Positions 1-8,254 of a stretch of 55,554 bases of DNA are shown here, in pieces; position 1 is the first letter of the stretch; each line of letters begins with the position of its first letter. Both the position numbers and the translations under genes were made by a program. The notes under the pieces are model-generated. The model was not told where the DNA came from and did not search any database. It worked only from the letters and a program-made list of their open reading frames with translations. Source of the stretch: Clostridiales bacterium (GTDB lineage: Bacteria; Bacillota; Clostridia; Christensenellales; Aristaeellaceae); NCBI GenBank assembly GCA_016930575.1, contig JAFGGL010000026.1, positions 1-55,554 on the forward strand, in the 5' to 3' direction.

Positions 1-2
1 AA

Positions 3-1460
3 CCGGCCGCGTATCCGTATCCGATGATCGAGCTTCTGGACCTCACGCAGTCCGCCCCGCCCGTGGACAGACAGGAGGATATGAAAAACATCCGGAAGCT
101 GGAAGATACGCTGGAGAGCTTCGGTATCCCCGCGCGCGTCCAGCGTGTTACCCACGGGCCGTCCGTAACGCGCTATGAACTCGGACTGATTTCCAGCGGT
201 GTGAACGTAAAGAGGATTTTGAGTATATCCGAAACCATCGCCCTGCAGCTTGCCGCCAACGGACAGGTGCGCATCGAGGTGCCCATCCCCGGCACGAATC
301 TGTTCGGCATCGAAATTCCCAACCGCGAGATCTCCCGCGTGTCCCTCGCGGAAGTCCTCACCAGCCCGGAAATGGAGCGCGCGAAGGGCACGCTGTGCAT
401 CGCGCTTGGCAAGGATATCTCCGGCAGGCCGGTGATCTGCGATCTGGAGAGGATGCCCCACCTCCTGATCGCCGGGCAGACCGGCAGCGGCAAATCCGTG
501 TGCATCAACGCGATCATCAACAGCCTGCTTTTCCGTAAATCGCCGCAGGAACTGCGCATGATTCTAATCGACCCGAAGGTCGTGGAACTGCAAGGCTATA
601 ACGAGATTCCGCATCTGCTGATCCCCGTGGTGACCGACCCGCAAAAAGCCGCGGGCGCGCTGGCGTGGGCCGTACAGGAGATGCAGGACCGCTATCACAA
701 GATGCAGTCCAAGGGCGTGCGCAACATCGCTTCGTATAACGCAAAGCGCGCGGGCGACGAACCCGCGCTGCCGCGTATCGTCGTGATCATCGACGAACTG
801 TCCGATTTGATGCTCGCGTGCAAACACGAGGTGGAGGACAGTATCATCCGCCTGGCGCAGCTTGCACGCGCGGCAGGCATCCATGTGATCATCGCAACGC
901 AGCGGCCGACGGTCAATGTAATCACGGGACTGATCAAAGCCAATTTCCCGTCGCGCATCTCCTTTGCGGTGGCTTCCAGCATCGATAGCCGCACCATTCT
1001 TGACGCCAACGGCGCGGAGAAGCTGCTCGGCAGCGGCGATATGCTCTACTATCCCACGGGAAGCAGCACACCGATCCGCGTGCAGGGCTGCTTTGTCGGC
1101 GACCAGGAGATCCGCGACGTGGTCAGCTATATCGTGAACAATACCGAGCCCGATTACGACGAGAGCATCAACGAATTGATGGAAAGCGCGGATCCCGGCG
1201 CGTTCTCGGCATCGGGTAACGGAAGCGACGACGGCGTTGATGAAAGGATGGGCGAGGCGATCGAGATGGTGCTGACCGACGGGCAGGCGAGCATCTCCAT
1301 GCTGCAGCGCCGCATGAAGATCGGCTATGCGCGCGCGGGCCGCCTGATCGACGATATGGCTCTGCGCGGCATCATCAGCCGGAGCGCGGGCTCCAAGCCC
1401 CGCGAATTGCTGATCTCATACGACCAGTATATTGCGGATAAACAAAGGTATCTGAGTTGA
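3..1460 (+). CDS. ftsK: DNA translocase FtsK/SpoIIIE, C-terminal motor (5' truncated by window)
   Basis: ATP-driven double-stranded DNA pump that clears chromosome from the division septum or moves it into the forespore. The frame is open from the window edge: the codons before the first ATG (position 24) read a Tyr-Pro-Tyr-Pro stretch typical of the linker just before the motor, so the gene continues upstream and its membrane domain is not visible. Seen: Walker A GQTGSGKS (about 475-498), Walker B with IVVIIDELSDL, the ATQRP sensor segment, and a C-terminal winged-helix gamma domain (about the last 70 residues) that would read orienting DNA motifs. Vegetative FtsK and sporulation SpoIIIE cannot be told apart without the N-terminus. 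A promoter for hisS overlaps its stop codon. Confidence 0.93.
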   Translation, partial: PAAYPYPMIELLDLTQSAPPVDRQEDMKNIRKLEDTLESFGIPARVQRVTHGPSVTRYELGLISSGVNVKRILSISETIALQLAANGQVRIEVPIPGTNLFGIEIPNREISRVSLAEVLTSPEMERAKGTLCIALGKDISGRPVICDLERMPHLLIAGQTGSGKSVCINAIINSLLFRKSPQELRMILIDPKVVELQGYNEIPHLLIPVVTDPQKAAGALAWAVQEMQDRYHKMQSKGVRNIASYNAKRAGDEPALPRIVVIIDELSDLMLACKHEVEDSIIRLAQLARAAGIHVIIATQRPTVNVITGLIKANFPSRISFAVASSIDSRTILDANGAEKLLGSGDMLYYPTGSSTPIRVQGCFVGDQEIRDVVSYIVNNTEPDYDESINELMESADPGAFSASGNGSDDGVDERMGEAIEMVLTDGQASISMLQRRMKIGYARAGRLIDDMALRGIISRSAGSKPRELLISYDQYIADKQRYLS

Positions 1461-1486
1461 CGGACGACCAAGTCGCACGGTATAAT
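1457..1486 (+). promoter_or_regulatory. sigma-A promoter of hisS-aspS
   Basis: TTGACG (1457-1462), an 18-bp spacer and TATAAT (1481-1486). The -35 box overlaps the ftsK stop codon. A second TATAAT lies at 1495-1500. No T-box leader fits in the short gap before hisS. Confidence 0.6.
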
Positions 1487-1517
1487 CCCCCTATTATAAT
1501 CGTTTGAGGTGAACGGA

Positions 1518-2822
1518 ATGCTGACGCAGATCCCCAAAGGCACAAAGGATGTGCTGCCTGCCGAAACCACCGTATATCAGGCGATGGAAGCCGTAATCCG
1601 TGAAAAGGCGCGGTTTGCCGGCTATCAGGAGATACGCACGCCCGTGTTTGAGCATACGGTGCTGTTTACGCGCTCCGTCGGCGAATCCAGCGACATCGTC
1701 CGTAAGGAGATGTACACCTTCGAAGATAAAGGAGGCCGTTCCATCACCCTGAAACCCGAAACCACGGCGGGCGTTGTGCGCGCTTTCCTGGAAGCCGGGA
1801 TGCACAATCAGGCGCTGCCGGTGAAGCTGTACTATTTATATTCACCGCATTTCCGCTATGAAGCGCCGCAATCCGGCAGGCTGCGCGAGCACCACCAGTT
1901 CGGCGTGGAGTGTTTCGGCGCGCCGGAAGCTTCGGCGGACGCCGAGGTCATTTGGCTGGCGATGGATCTGCTCAATAGTATCGGAATAACAAATGTGATC
2001 CTGCGAATCAATTCCATTGGCTGTCCCGTATGCCGGCCCGCCTACAGGGAAAAGTTGATACGCTATCTACGCGGGAAGAAAAACCTGCTTTGCGGCGACT
2101 GCAGGGACAGGATCGACATCAACCCCCTGCGCGTTCTGGACTGCAAGGTGCCCGGCTGCCAGGCGCAGTTGAAGGACGCGCCTAAAATGCTTGATCACCT
2201 GTGCGACGAATGCGCCGCGCACTTCAAGTCGCTCCAGTCGTATTTGGATGCCGCCGGCCTTCCCTGTATCGTGGATACCGGCATCGTTCGCGGCCTGGAC
2301 TACTACACCAAGACAGTCTTTGAGATCACGACCGATACGGACGCCGGAATGCTGACCGTTGTCGGCGGCGGCCGCTACGACGAGCTGGTGGAAGAGATCG
2401 GAGGGCCGCACATCCCTGCCGTCGGCTTCGGCATGGGCATGGAGCGCGTTGTATCGTTGCTGGACGCGCTTCCCGGCGACGAGAAGAAACTGAATATCCC
2501 TCAAAGCCAACTGGACGTCTATATCGCGCCGCTTGATCAAACGCTTGCGCCCACTGCGTTTCACCTGCTGCTGGAACTGCGTAAACTCGGCGTGAAAGCG
2601 GATATGAACCACACAACGCGCGGGCTGCGGGCGCAGTTCAGATACGCCGATAAGCTGGGCGTCGCCTTTGTAGCCATCCTCGGCGAGGACGAGGCCAGCA
2701 AAGGCGTGGTGAAGCTCCGTGACATGAAAATCGGTGAAGAATGGGAAGCGGCCCTTGCGGATGCGCCGCGCGTCATGAAAGATCGGGTTATTAAGCAAAC
2801 TGAGGAGGGTATGTCTCCATGA
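1518..2822 (+). CDS. hisS: Histidyl-tRNA synthetase
   Basis: Class II synthetase charging tRNA-His in the cytoplasm, 434 residues, normal length. Seen: the N-terminal IPKGTKDVLP start typical of HisRS, motif 2 around FRYEAPQSGRLREHHQFG, the histidine-binding GLDYYTKTVFEI, the GGGRYDEL loop, motif 3 GFGMGMERV, and a C-terminal anticodon-binding domain. I chose ATG 1518 rather than the in-frame GTG at 1509 because GAGGTG (1506-1511) is then a correctly spaced ribosome binding site. It overlaps the following aspS by four bases (ATGA), indicating translational coupling. Confidence 0.96.
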   Translation: MLTQIPKGTKDVLPAETTVYQAMEAVIREKARFAGYQEIRTPVFEHTVLFTRSVGESSDIVRKEMYTFEDKGGRSITLKPETTAGVVRAFLEAGMHNQALPVKLYYLYSPHFRYEAPQSGRLREHHQFGVECFGAPEASADAEVIWLAMDLLNSIGITNVILRINSIGCPVCRPAYREKLIRYLRGKKNLLCGDCRDRIDINPLRVLDCKVPGCQAQLKDAPKMLDHLCDECAAHFKSLQSYLDAAGLPCIVDTGIVRGLDYYTKTVFEITTDTDAGMLTVVGGGRYDELVEEIGGPHIPAVGFGMGMERVVSLLDALPGDEKKLNIPQSQLDVYIAPLDQTLAPTAFHLLLELRKLGVKADMNHTTRGLRAQFRYADKLGVAFVAILGEDEASKGVVKLRDMKIGEEWEAALADAPRVMKDRVIKQTEEGMSP

Positions 2823-4591
2823 ACAAGCGCACGCATTACTGCGGGGAAATCACCAGGGAGCACGCAGGAAAAAACGTTGTTTTAAAAGGCTGGGTACAGC
2901 GCAGCCGTAATCTGGGCGGCTTGATTTTTATACAGCTCCGGGACCGTTCCGGCATCGTGCAGGCGGTTGCCGACGGCACGCGGATGGAAGCCGAACACTT
3001 CAAGACAGCCGAAAGCCTTCGCGGCGAATATGTGGTGGAAATCCTCGGCACGGTGCGCATGCGCGGCGCCGACGCAGTCAATCCGCAGATGAAGACAGGC
3101 GAGATCGAGGTGTATGCCGACGCCGTTACAGTAATCAACGCAAGCAAGACGCCGCCGATTTATATCGAAGACGGCGTGAGCGAACAGGAAGCCGTACGGC
3201 TTAAATACCGCTATCTTGATTTGCGAAGACCCAGCGTACAGAACATACTTCGGCTTCGATACCGCGTGATGAAATCGATACGCGACTGCATCGACACACA
3301 GGGCTTTATCGAGGTCGAGACCCCGATACTCACCAAATCCACGCCGGAAGGCGCGCGCGATTACCTGGTTCCCTACCGGCAGAAGCCCGGCCTTTTCTAC
3401 GCGCTTCCGCAGAGCCCGCAGATCTACAAGCAACTTTTGATGGTCGGCGGAATCGACCGGTATTATCAAATAGCCCGCTGCTTCCGCGACGAGGACGGCC
3501 GCGCCGACAGGCAGGCGGAATTCACACAGTTCGACATGGAAATGAGTTTCGTGGAACCCGAACAAATCCAAAGCGTGATCGAAGCCGTCTTCCGGCATGT
3601 ATTCAAAACAGTGGTGGGCGTCGATCTTGCGCTGCTGTTCCCCCGCCTCACCTGGCGCGAGGCCATGAACCGGTACGGCAGCGATAAACCGGACCTGCGC
3701 TTCGGCATGGAACTGTCGGACGTGAGCGAAACCGTGAAGGGCTGCGGATTTACGGTGTTTGAAAACGCGCTTGCGAACGGCCAGATTGTGTGCGCGATCT
3801 GCGCCAAAGCCGCCGGGGATTTATCGCGCAAGCAGCTCGACGCGCTTGCGGAATTTGTAAAAACCTATCACGTCAAGGGCCTTGCCTGGGCAATCCCCCA
3901 GGAAGACGGCTCCGTCCGCTCCAGCTTCGCCAAAGCCATGCATGGGGACAGCATGGAAAAACTACTCTCCGCAATGGACTGCGGCGCTGGCGACGCTCTG
4001 TTCGTGATCGCCGATCAAAAGCATACCGCGTTAACCGCCATGGGCCAGCTACGCCTGAAGCTTGGCCATGAACTGAATCTGATTGACGAAAAACAATATA
4101 ACCTGCTGTGGATCACCGAATTCCCACTGGTGTCCTGGGATGAGGAGGCGCAGCGCTACGTCGCCGAGCACCATCCCTTCACATCAGTGATGGACGAGGA
4201 CATCGCGCTGATGGAAACCGATATCGGCGCGGTGCGCGCCAAGGCGTACGACCTGGTTCTAAACGGCGTGGAGATGGGCAGCGGATCGATCCGTATCCAC
4301 CGCAGCGACCTGCAGGCCAGGATGTTTGAGACCATAGGCCTCACGCCCGAGGAAGCGCAAGTCAAATTCGGTTTTCTTCTGGAAGCCTTCCAGTACGGCA
4401 CCCCGCCGCACGGCGGCTTCGCCTTCGGCATCGACCGCCTGGTGATGGTCCTGTGCGGCGCGGAGAGCCTGCGCGAAGTGCTGGCCTTCCCAAAAAGCCA
4501 GGCCGGCGTCGACATGATGATGGATACCCCATCCGCCGTCAGCGACGATCAGCTGGACATGCTCAAACTCAAGATTCAAAAGTCGCTTTAG
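2819..4591 (+). CDS. aspS: Aspartyl-tRNA synthetase 1 (stand-alone)
   Basis: Bacterial-type AspRS of 590 residues, normal length: N-terminal OB-fold anticodon domain (about 1-105), class II catalytic core with the bacterial GAD insertion, and the C-terminal GIDRLVMVL motif 3. It forms the classic hisS-aspS pair (four-base overlap). A second AspRS is encoded at 32387-34471. At the OB-fold position where discriminating enzymes such as E. coli carry Leu (RRDLG) and many non-discriminating ones carry His, this copy has Leu (SRNLGG), which fits a tRNA-Asp-specific enzyme. That assignment is inference from one residue plus the genetic context of the other copy. Confidence 0.95.
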   Translation: MNKRTHYCGEITREHAGKNVVLKGWVQRSRNLGGLIFIQLRDRSGIVQAVADGTRMEAEHFKTAESLRGEYVVEILGTVRMRGADAVNPQMKTGEIEVYADAVTVINASKTPPIYIEDGVSEQEAVRLKYRYLDLRRPSVQNILRLRYRVMKSIRDCIDTQGFIEVETPILTKSTPEGARDYLVPYRQKPGLFYALPQSPQIYKQLLMVGGIDRYYQIARCFRDEDGRADRQAEFTQFDMEMSFVEPEQIQSVIEAVFRHVFKTVVGVDLALLFPRLTWREAMNRYGSDKPDLRFGMELSDVSETVKGCGFTVFENALANGQIVCAICAKAAGDLSRKQLDALAEFVKTYHVKGLAWAIPQEDGSVRSSFAKAMHGDSMEKLLSAMDCGAGDALFVIADQKHTALTAMGQLRLKLGHELNLIDEKQYNLLWITEFPLVSWDEEAQRYVAEHHPFTSVMDEDIALMETDIGAVRAKAYDLVLNGVEMGSGSIRIHRSDLQARMFETIGLTPEEAQVKFGFLLEAFQYGTPPHGGFAFGIDRLVMVLCGAESLREVLAFPKSQAGVDMMMDTPSAVSDDQLDMLKLKIQKSL

Positions 4592-4626
4592 GCGTTTCAA
4601 AAGGCTGTTTAGCCGCCATTTATATC

Positions 4627-4655
4627 TTGACAATCAACCCCTCAGCCATTATAAT
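4627..4655 (+). promoter_or_regulatory. consensus sigma-A promoter of the rpmH operon
   Basis: Perfect TTGACA (4627-4632), 17-bp spacer, perfect TATAAT (4650-4655), about 70 bp before rpmH. Such a strong promoter suits a ribosomal protein gene. The 3' part of 4592-4723 holds only this promoter and leader. Confidence 0.85.
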
Positions 4656-4723
4656 TACATGGTTAAGCTATGATAGTATACATGCCGATATGGCATGTTG
4701 CTCACGATAAGGAGTTGTGCCAA

Positions 4724-4858
4724 ATGGTTCGTACATTCCAGCCCAAAAAAAGGCAGCGCAGCAAGGTGCACGGTTTCCGCTCGCGTATGTCTACCAAGAA
4801 CGGACGCCGCGTTCTGGCCGCACGCCGCCGCCGCGGCCGCAAAGTGCTCAGCGCTTAG
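4724..4858 (+). CDS. rpmH: 50S ribosomal protein L34
   Basis: Small, very basic large-subunit protein of 44 residues, beginning [19 protein letters not shown] and ending in the Arg/Lys-rich tail with the [18 protein letters not shown] pattern that defines the L34 family. ATG 4724 is preceded by AAGGAG (4709-4714); an earlier in-frame ATG at 4670 has no homology in its extension and is rejected. First gene of the rpmH-rnpA-yidD-yidC-khpB cluster. Confidence 0.97.
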   Translation: MVRTFQPKKRQRSKVHGFRSRMSTKNGRRVLAARRRRGRKVLSA

Positions 4859-4974
4859 TTTCGCGGTCGTTTGAGATGTGATGGCTGCCCGCTCCCATCT
4901 TTTGCTTTCCAGTGAAGTGGGTACGGGTTTTTCAATATCAGCCGGAACCGGACCCCATGAAGTGAGGCATTCGA

Positions 4975-5325
4975 TTGCAGAAGCAATATCGGCTGTGCCA
5001 GACCCGGCAATTCAGCTACGTATACCGCCGCGGGATGCGGGCATCCTGTAAGGATCTCACGCTGATCTACGCGAAAAGCAGGCAGAAACACGTCGGGTTT
5101 TCGGTCGGCAGGAAGGTCGGCGGCGCCGTGGTTCGCAATCTGGTGAAGCGGCGGCTGCGGGAATGTATCCGTCCGCTGCTCCCGGGGTTGAAAAACGGCC
5201 TTTACGTCGTTATCGCCCATCCCGACGTCAAACAGCGCTCTTTCCGTCAACTGCAGGCCTGCACGGATACGTTGTTCGGGAAGCTGTCGCTGTACCGGCA
5301 GGCGGATCGACCGGAACATGAGTAA
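4975..5325 (+). CDS. rnpA: Ribonuclease P protein component
   Basis: Basic protein partner of the RNase P ribozyme, needed for 5' maturation of tRNA precursors. 116 residues; the RNR signature is visible as [12 protein letters not shown], followed by the conserved hydrophobic strand. The start is TTG 4975: GTGAGG (4962-4967) lies seven bases upstream and no in-frame ATG is available. Its 3' end overlaps yidD by eight bases. The rnpB RNA gene was not found in the window. Confidence 0.94.
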   Translation: MQKQYRLCQTRQFSYVYRRGMRASCKDLTLIYAKSRQKHVGFSVGRKVGGAVVRNLVKRRLRECIRPLLPGLKNGLYVVIAHPDVKQRSFRQLQACTDTLFGKLSLYRQADRPEHE

Positions 5326-5557
5326 GATCCTCATCCGCATGATACGGTTTTATCAACGGCGTATCAGCCCGCATACGCGCGCGTCCTGCCGGTTCGTACC
5401 CACGTGTTCGGAATATGCGGTCACGGCGCTGGAGCGCTTCGGCGCTTTGAAAGGATTACGGCTTTCGGTCTGGCGCATACTCAGGTGCAATCCCTTTGGA
5501 AAAGGCGGATATGATCCCGTTCCGGAGAATACCGAAGTTACAATAAGGAGGAATTGA
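5318..5557 (+). CDS. yidD: Membrane protein insertion efficiency factor YidD
   Basis: Small (79 residues) peripheral membrane protein that assists YidC-dependent insertion. Diagnostic pattern: [26 protein letters not shown] near the start (three conserved Cys region), then [10 protein letters not shown] and [13 protein letters not shown]. It overlaps rnpA by eight bases and lies seven bases before yidC, the standard arrangement. Confidence 0.95.
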   Translation: MSKILIRMIRFYQRRISPHTRASCRFVPTCSEYAVTALERFGALKGLRLSVWRILRCNPFGKGGYDPVPENTEVTIRRN

Positions 5558-5564
5558 TTTCTAT

Positions 5565-6557
5565 ATGGGTCCTATTAATACGTTCCTGTTTAATATCCTC
5601 AGTGGAATCAATAGCTTTATCGGCAACTACGGGTGGTCCATCGTCATCTTCACGATCATCATCAAGACCCTGTTGCTGCCGCTGGATTTTAAAAGCAGAA
5701 AGAGCATGCGCCGCATGTCGGACCTGCAGCCGCAGGTATCCAAACTGCAAAAGAAATACGCCAATGATAAAGAAAAGCTGAACCAGAAAACGGCTGAGCT
5801 TTACCGCAAGGAGCACATCAGCCCCCTTTCGGGCTGCCTGCCGATGCTGCTGTCTTTCCCGGTCCTGATCGCGATGTTCGGCGCCATGCGCATGGTGGCC
5901 AACACGGAGCTGGCGAACCAGACCATCAGCTTTCTCCTCAACGTCACACAAAACCCGGAGTGGCCGAATCAAGGATGGCTTTGGGTGAAAAACCTCTGGA
6001 TGCCGGACAGCCCCTTCGCGCCCTTCGTCGCTACTGAATCGCAGCTGAAACTCATTCCCGTGGATATATGGGAGAAGGTGTTAACGACCGACATTATCAA
6101 ACAGCTTGCGGATATCGGGATCGCGATAGACACGATCGACGCGGACACCTACCAGGTATTTTTCACGCAGCTGCAAAACAACGCGGCCTATACGGCGCTG
6201 CTTGAACAGTGGGCCGCGCTGCCGGAGATCAATCTGCTGCTGTTTAAATTGGAGTTATTCGCTTCCAACAACGGTCTGTTTATTACACCGGTCCTGGCCG
6301 CCGTCACGCAATACCTGATGACCATCACACAGCCGCAGACGCCCAACCCGAATTCCAAGAAGGGCGCCGGGCAATTCATGAAGTACTTCTTCCCGCTGTT
6401 CTCGCTGTACATCTGTTCCACGTTCAACGCCGGATTCTCCATTTACTGGGTGACGAGCAACCTCATCGCCTGGGGTGAAGGCATTATCATCAATAAACTG
6501 ATGGAAAAGCGGGCGGAAAGCAAGACTACGATCATCCGGGAGGATAGCTTGAAATGA
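5565..6557 (+). CDS. yidC: Membrane insertase YidC/Oxa1 family
   Basis: Inserts membrane proteins alone or with SecYEG. Oxa1-type core without the large Gram-negative periplasmic domain: first core helix around WSIVIFTIIIKTLLLPL, a cytoplasmic coiled hairpin with the KEHISPLSGCLPML segment, then later helices ending near IYWVTSNLIAW. At 330 residues it is longer than SpoIIIJ-type proteins (about 260); the extra length lies in an extracytoplasmic stretch of about 100 residues between core helices (roughly 120-225). AAGGAGG (5545-5551) is 13 bases from the ATG, slightly long. No lipobox cysteine is seen at the N-terminus. Overlaps khpB by four bases. Confidence 0.94.
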   Translation: MGPINTFLFNILSGINSFIGNYGWSIVIFTIIIKTLLLPLDFKSRKSMRRMSDLQPQVSKLQKKYANDKEKLNQKTAELYRKEHISPLSGCLPMLLSFPVLIAMFGAMRMVANTELANQTISFLLNVTQNPEWPNQGWLWVKNLWMPDSPFAPFVATESQLKLIPVDIWEKVLTTDIIKQLADIGIAIDTIDADTYQVFFTQLQNNAAYTALLEQWAALPEINLLLFKLELFASNNGLFITPVLAAVTQYLMTITQPQTPNPNSKKGAGQFMKYFFPLFSLYICSTFNAGFSIYWVTSNLIAWGEGIIINKLMEKRAESKTTIIREDSLK

Positions 6558-7393
6558 AAAGCATCGAATCGTCTGCAAAAACCATAGAGGACGCAATACG
6601 GCAGGGTTTGGAGAAACTCGACGTTTCCCTTGGCGACGTGACCATCGACATTATTCAGGAAGGCTCCAAAGGCCTGTTCGGCATCATGGGCAGCAAAGAG
6701 GCCAAGGTCCGCCTGACCGTGAAGGAAGACGAGCCGGAGGACGATATCCTCTCCGCGCTCTCCACTCCCGCAGAGGCGGAAAAGAAAGAAGCGCTTACAG
6801 AGCAGCAGCCCAAGAAACAAAGCAAAGCGCCGCAGCGCAAGAAAACCGAAACCGCCACGAAAGCCAAAAAGCCTTCTCCGCCGAAACAAGCGAAGAAGGA
6901 CGCGCCCAAGGAGCCGCTGAAGCAGTATCTGACGGCTGATCCCGCTACGTCCGCCGGCATAGCCCAGGATTTCCTTTACAACATTACCAAGCTGATGAAC
7001 CTGGAAGTGTCCATCGAGGCCGGTACGGACGAGGAAGGCAACGTCAGGGTCAATATCCACGGGGACACGCTGGGAATCCTGATCGGTCGGCGCGGTGAGA
7101 CCCTGGATGCGCTGCAGTATCTGACGAGCCTGAACGTCAACCACGGCAAGGACGATTATACCCGCGTGACGCTGGATACCGAAAACTACCGCGCCAAGCG
7201 CGAAGAGGCATTGAAACGCCTGGCCAACCGCATGGCCAACCGCGCGGTGAAAACCGGTCGCAAGGTAGTGCTCGAACCCATGAACCCTTACGAGCGCCGT
7301 ATCCTGCACAGCGCGTTGCAGCAAAACGACGCCGTGACAACGCACAGCGAAGGCGACGAACCGAACCGCCACGTTGTGATTTCACTGAAATAA
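6554..7393 (+). CDS. khpB: RNA-binding protein KhpB/Jag (Jag-N, KH, R3H)
   Basis: Cytoplasmic RNA-binding regulator linked to cell-wall synthesis and division in Firmicutes. 279 residues: Jag-N domain (1-52, with EGSKGLFGIMGSKEA), a Lys/Ala/Pro-rich low-complexity linker (about 70-130), KH-II domain with GILIGRRGETLDALQYL, and a C-terminal R3H domain with NPYERRILHSAL. Last gene of the rpmH cluster, coupled to yidC by a four-base overlap and followed by a hairpin terminator. The usual next genes mnmE, mnmG and rsmG are absent. Confidence 0.94.
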   Translation: MKSIESSAKTIEDAIRQGLEKLDVSLGDVTIDIIQEGSKGLFGIMGSKEAKVRLTVKEDEPEDDILSALSTPAEAEKKEALTEQQPKKQSKAPQRKKTETATKAKKPSPPKQAKKDAPKEPLKQYLTADPATSAGIAQDFLYNITKLMNLEVSIEAGTDEEGNVRVNIHGDTLGILIGRRGETLDALQYLTSLNVNHGKDDYTRVTLDTENYRAKREEALKRLANRMANRAVKTGRKVVLEPMNPYERRILHSALQQNDAVTTHSEGDEPNRHVVISLK

Positions 7394-7441
7394 GGCATTT
7401 AAATCGTTGCGATTGTGTTCTCCCGTCAAACCGTCTTTCCT

Positions 7442-7467
7442 CTCCCGGCAGCGTAAACTGCCGGGAG
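7442..7467 (+). terminator. intrinsic terminator after khpB
   Basis: Perfect 10-bp stem CTCCCGGCAG / CTGCCGGGAG with loop cgtaaa, then ATTTACA. The T-tract is short, so termination may be partial. Confidence 0.6.
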
Positions 7468-7484
7468 ATTTACACTATGTAATT

Positions 7485-7530
7485 TTGTGATACGTACGGC
7501 ATATGGTATAATATTGGTTGTTGATAACCA
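7485..7530 (+). promoter_or_regulatory. rex promoter, possible autoregulatory dyad
   Basis: TTGTGA (7485-7490), 16-bp spacer, TATAAT (7507-7512). Just downstream is a small inverted repeat TGGTT-N6-AACCA (7515-7530). It is only loosely like the published Rex operator TTGTTAA-N4-TTAACAA, so autoregulation is a guess. Confidence 0.5.
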
Positions 7531-7579
7531 TACCTGAATATATTTATTCTGCTTTGATTAGGTAAAGGGGGGGTATCTC

Positions 7580-8215
7580 ATGGCCGGCTCAATATCGGAA
7601 GCTGTCCTCAGGAGATTGCCGCGGTATTATCGCTATCTAAACGAACTCGAAGCAGATCATGTGATGCAGATATCATCCAAGGAACTGGCGGAACGCATGG
7701 GCCTGACCGCGTCGCAGATCCGGCAGGACATCAACTGCAGCGGCGGCGAAGGCCGCCAGGGGTTCGGCTATTCCGTACCGAAGCTTCGCCGCCATATCGG
7801 CAAAGTGCTTGGGATACAAAGCAAGCAGAACATGATCATCATCGGGGCCGGCAATATCGGCAGCGCTGTAGCGCTTTCGGATTCGTTTCGCACCAGCAAT
7901 TTTTACACCGTTGCGATCTTCGATACCGATCCGCAAAAAATCGGGAAGAAAATCGGTGCCCTGACCGTATTGGATTATAAGGACGTCGCCGCGTTTTTAA
8001 AGCGTCAGCCCGTGCACATCGCCGTGCTTGCCGTACCGTTTGCAAGCGGACAGTCCGTAGTAGACAGGCTTCACGATTTGGGCGTGACCGCTTTCTGGAA
8101 TTTTGTGCCCGCCGATCTGGATATCCCCGACGACGCGACGATCGTCAGCGTACATTTGGAGGAAGGCCTGCAGATCCTCTCCTACAAAATGAAAGAAAGC
8201 AGCCAAACTTTCTGA
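7580..8215 (+). CDS. rex: Redox-sensing transcriptional repressor Rex
   Basis: Dimeric repressor that senses NADH/NAD+ and controls fermentation and reductive pathways. 211 residues, normal. N-terminal winged helix (about 1-80) containing the family pattern SSKELAERMGLTASQIRQD, then a Rossmann domain with the nucleotide-binding IIIGAGNIGSA and the AVPFASGQ segment. A ribosome binding site (AAAGGGGGG) precedes ATG 7580. It lies 40 bp before the VanW gene and probably shares its transcript. Likely targets, such as the PFOR gene at 34877, were not shown to carry an operator. Confidence 0.95.
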   Translation: MAGSISEAVLRRLPRYYRYLNELEADHVMQISSKELAERMGLTASQIRQDINCSGGEGRQGFGYSVPKLRRHIGKVLGIQSKQNMIIIGAGNIGSAVALSDSFRTSNFYTVAIFDTDPQKIGKKIGALTVLDYKDVAAFLKRQPVHIAVLAVPFASGQSVVDRLHDLGVTAFWNFVPADLDIPDDATIVSVHLEEGLQILSYKMKESSQTF

Positions 8216-8254
8216 ACGCCTCACAGTTCCCAGTGAGAGGAGGCCGCCCCCTGT

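Noticed and set aside
5554-5781. TTG-started frame right after the AAGGAGG upstream of yidC
   Set aside because: The frame is out of register with YidC and has no homology; the ATG at 5565 gives the conserved protein despite a longer spacing.
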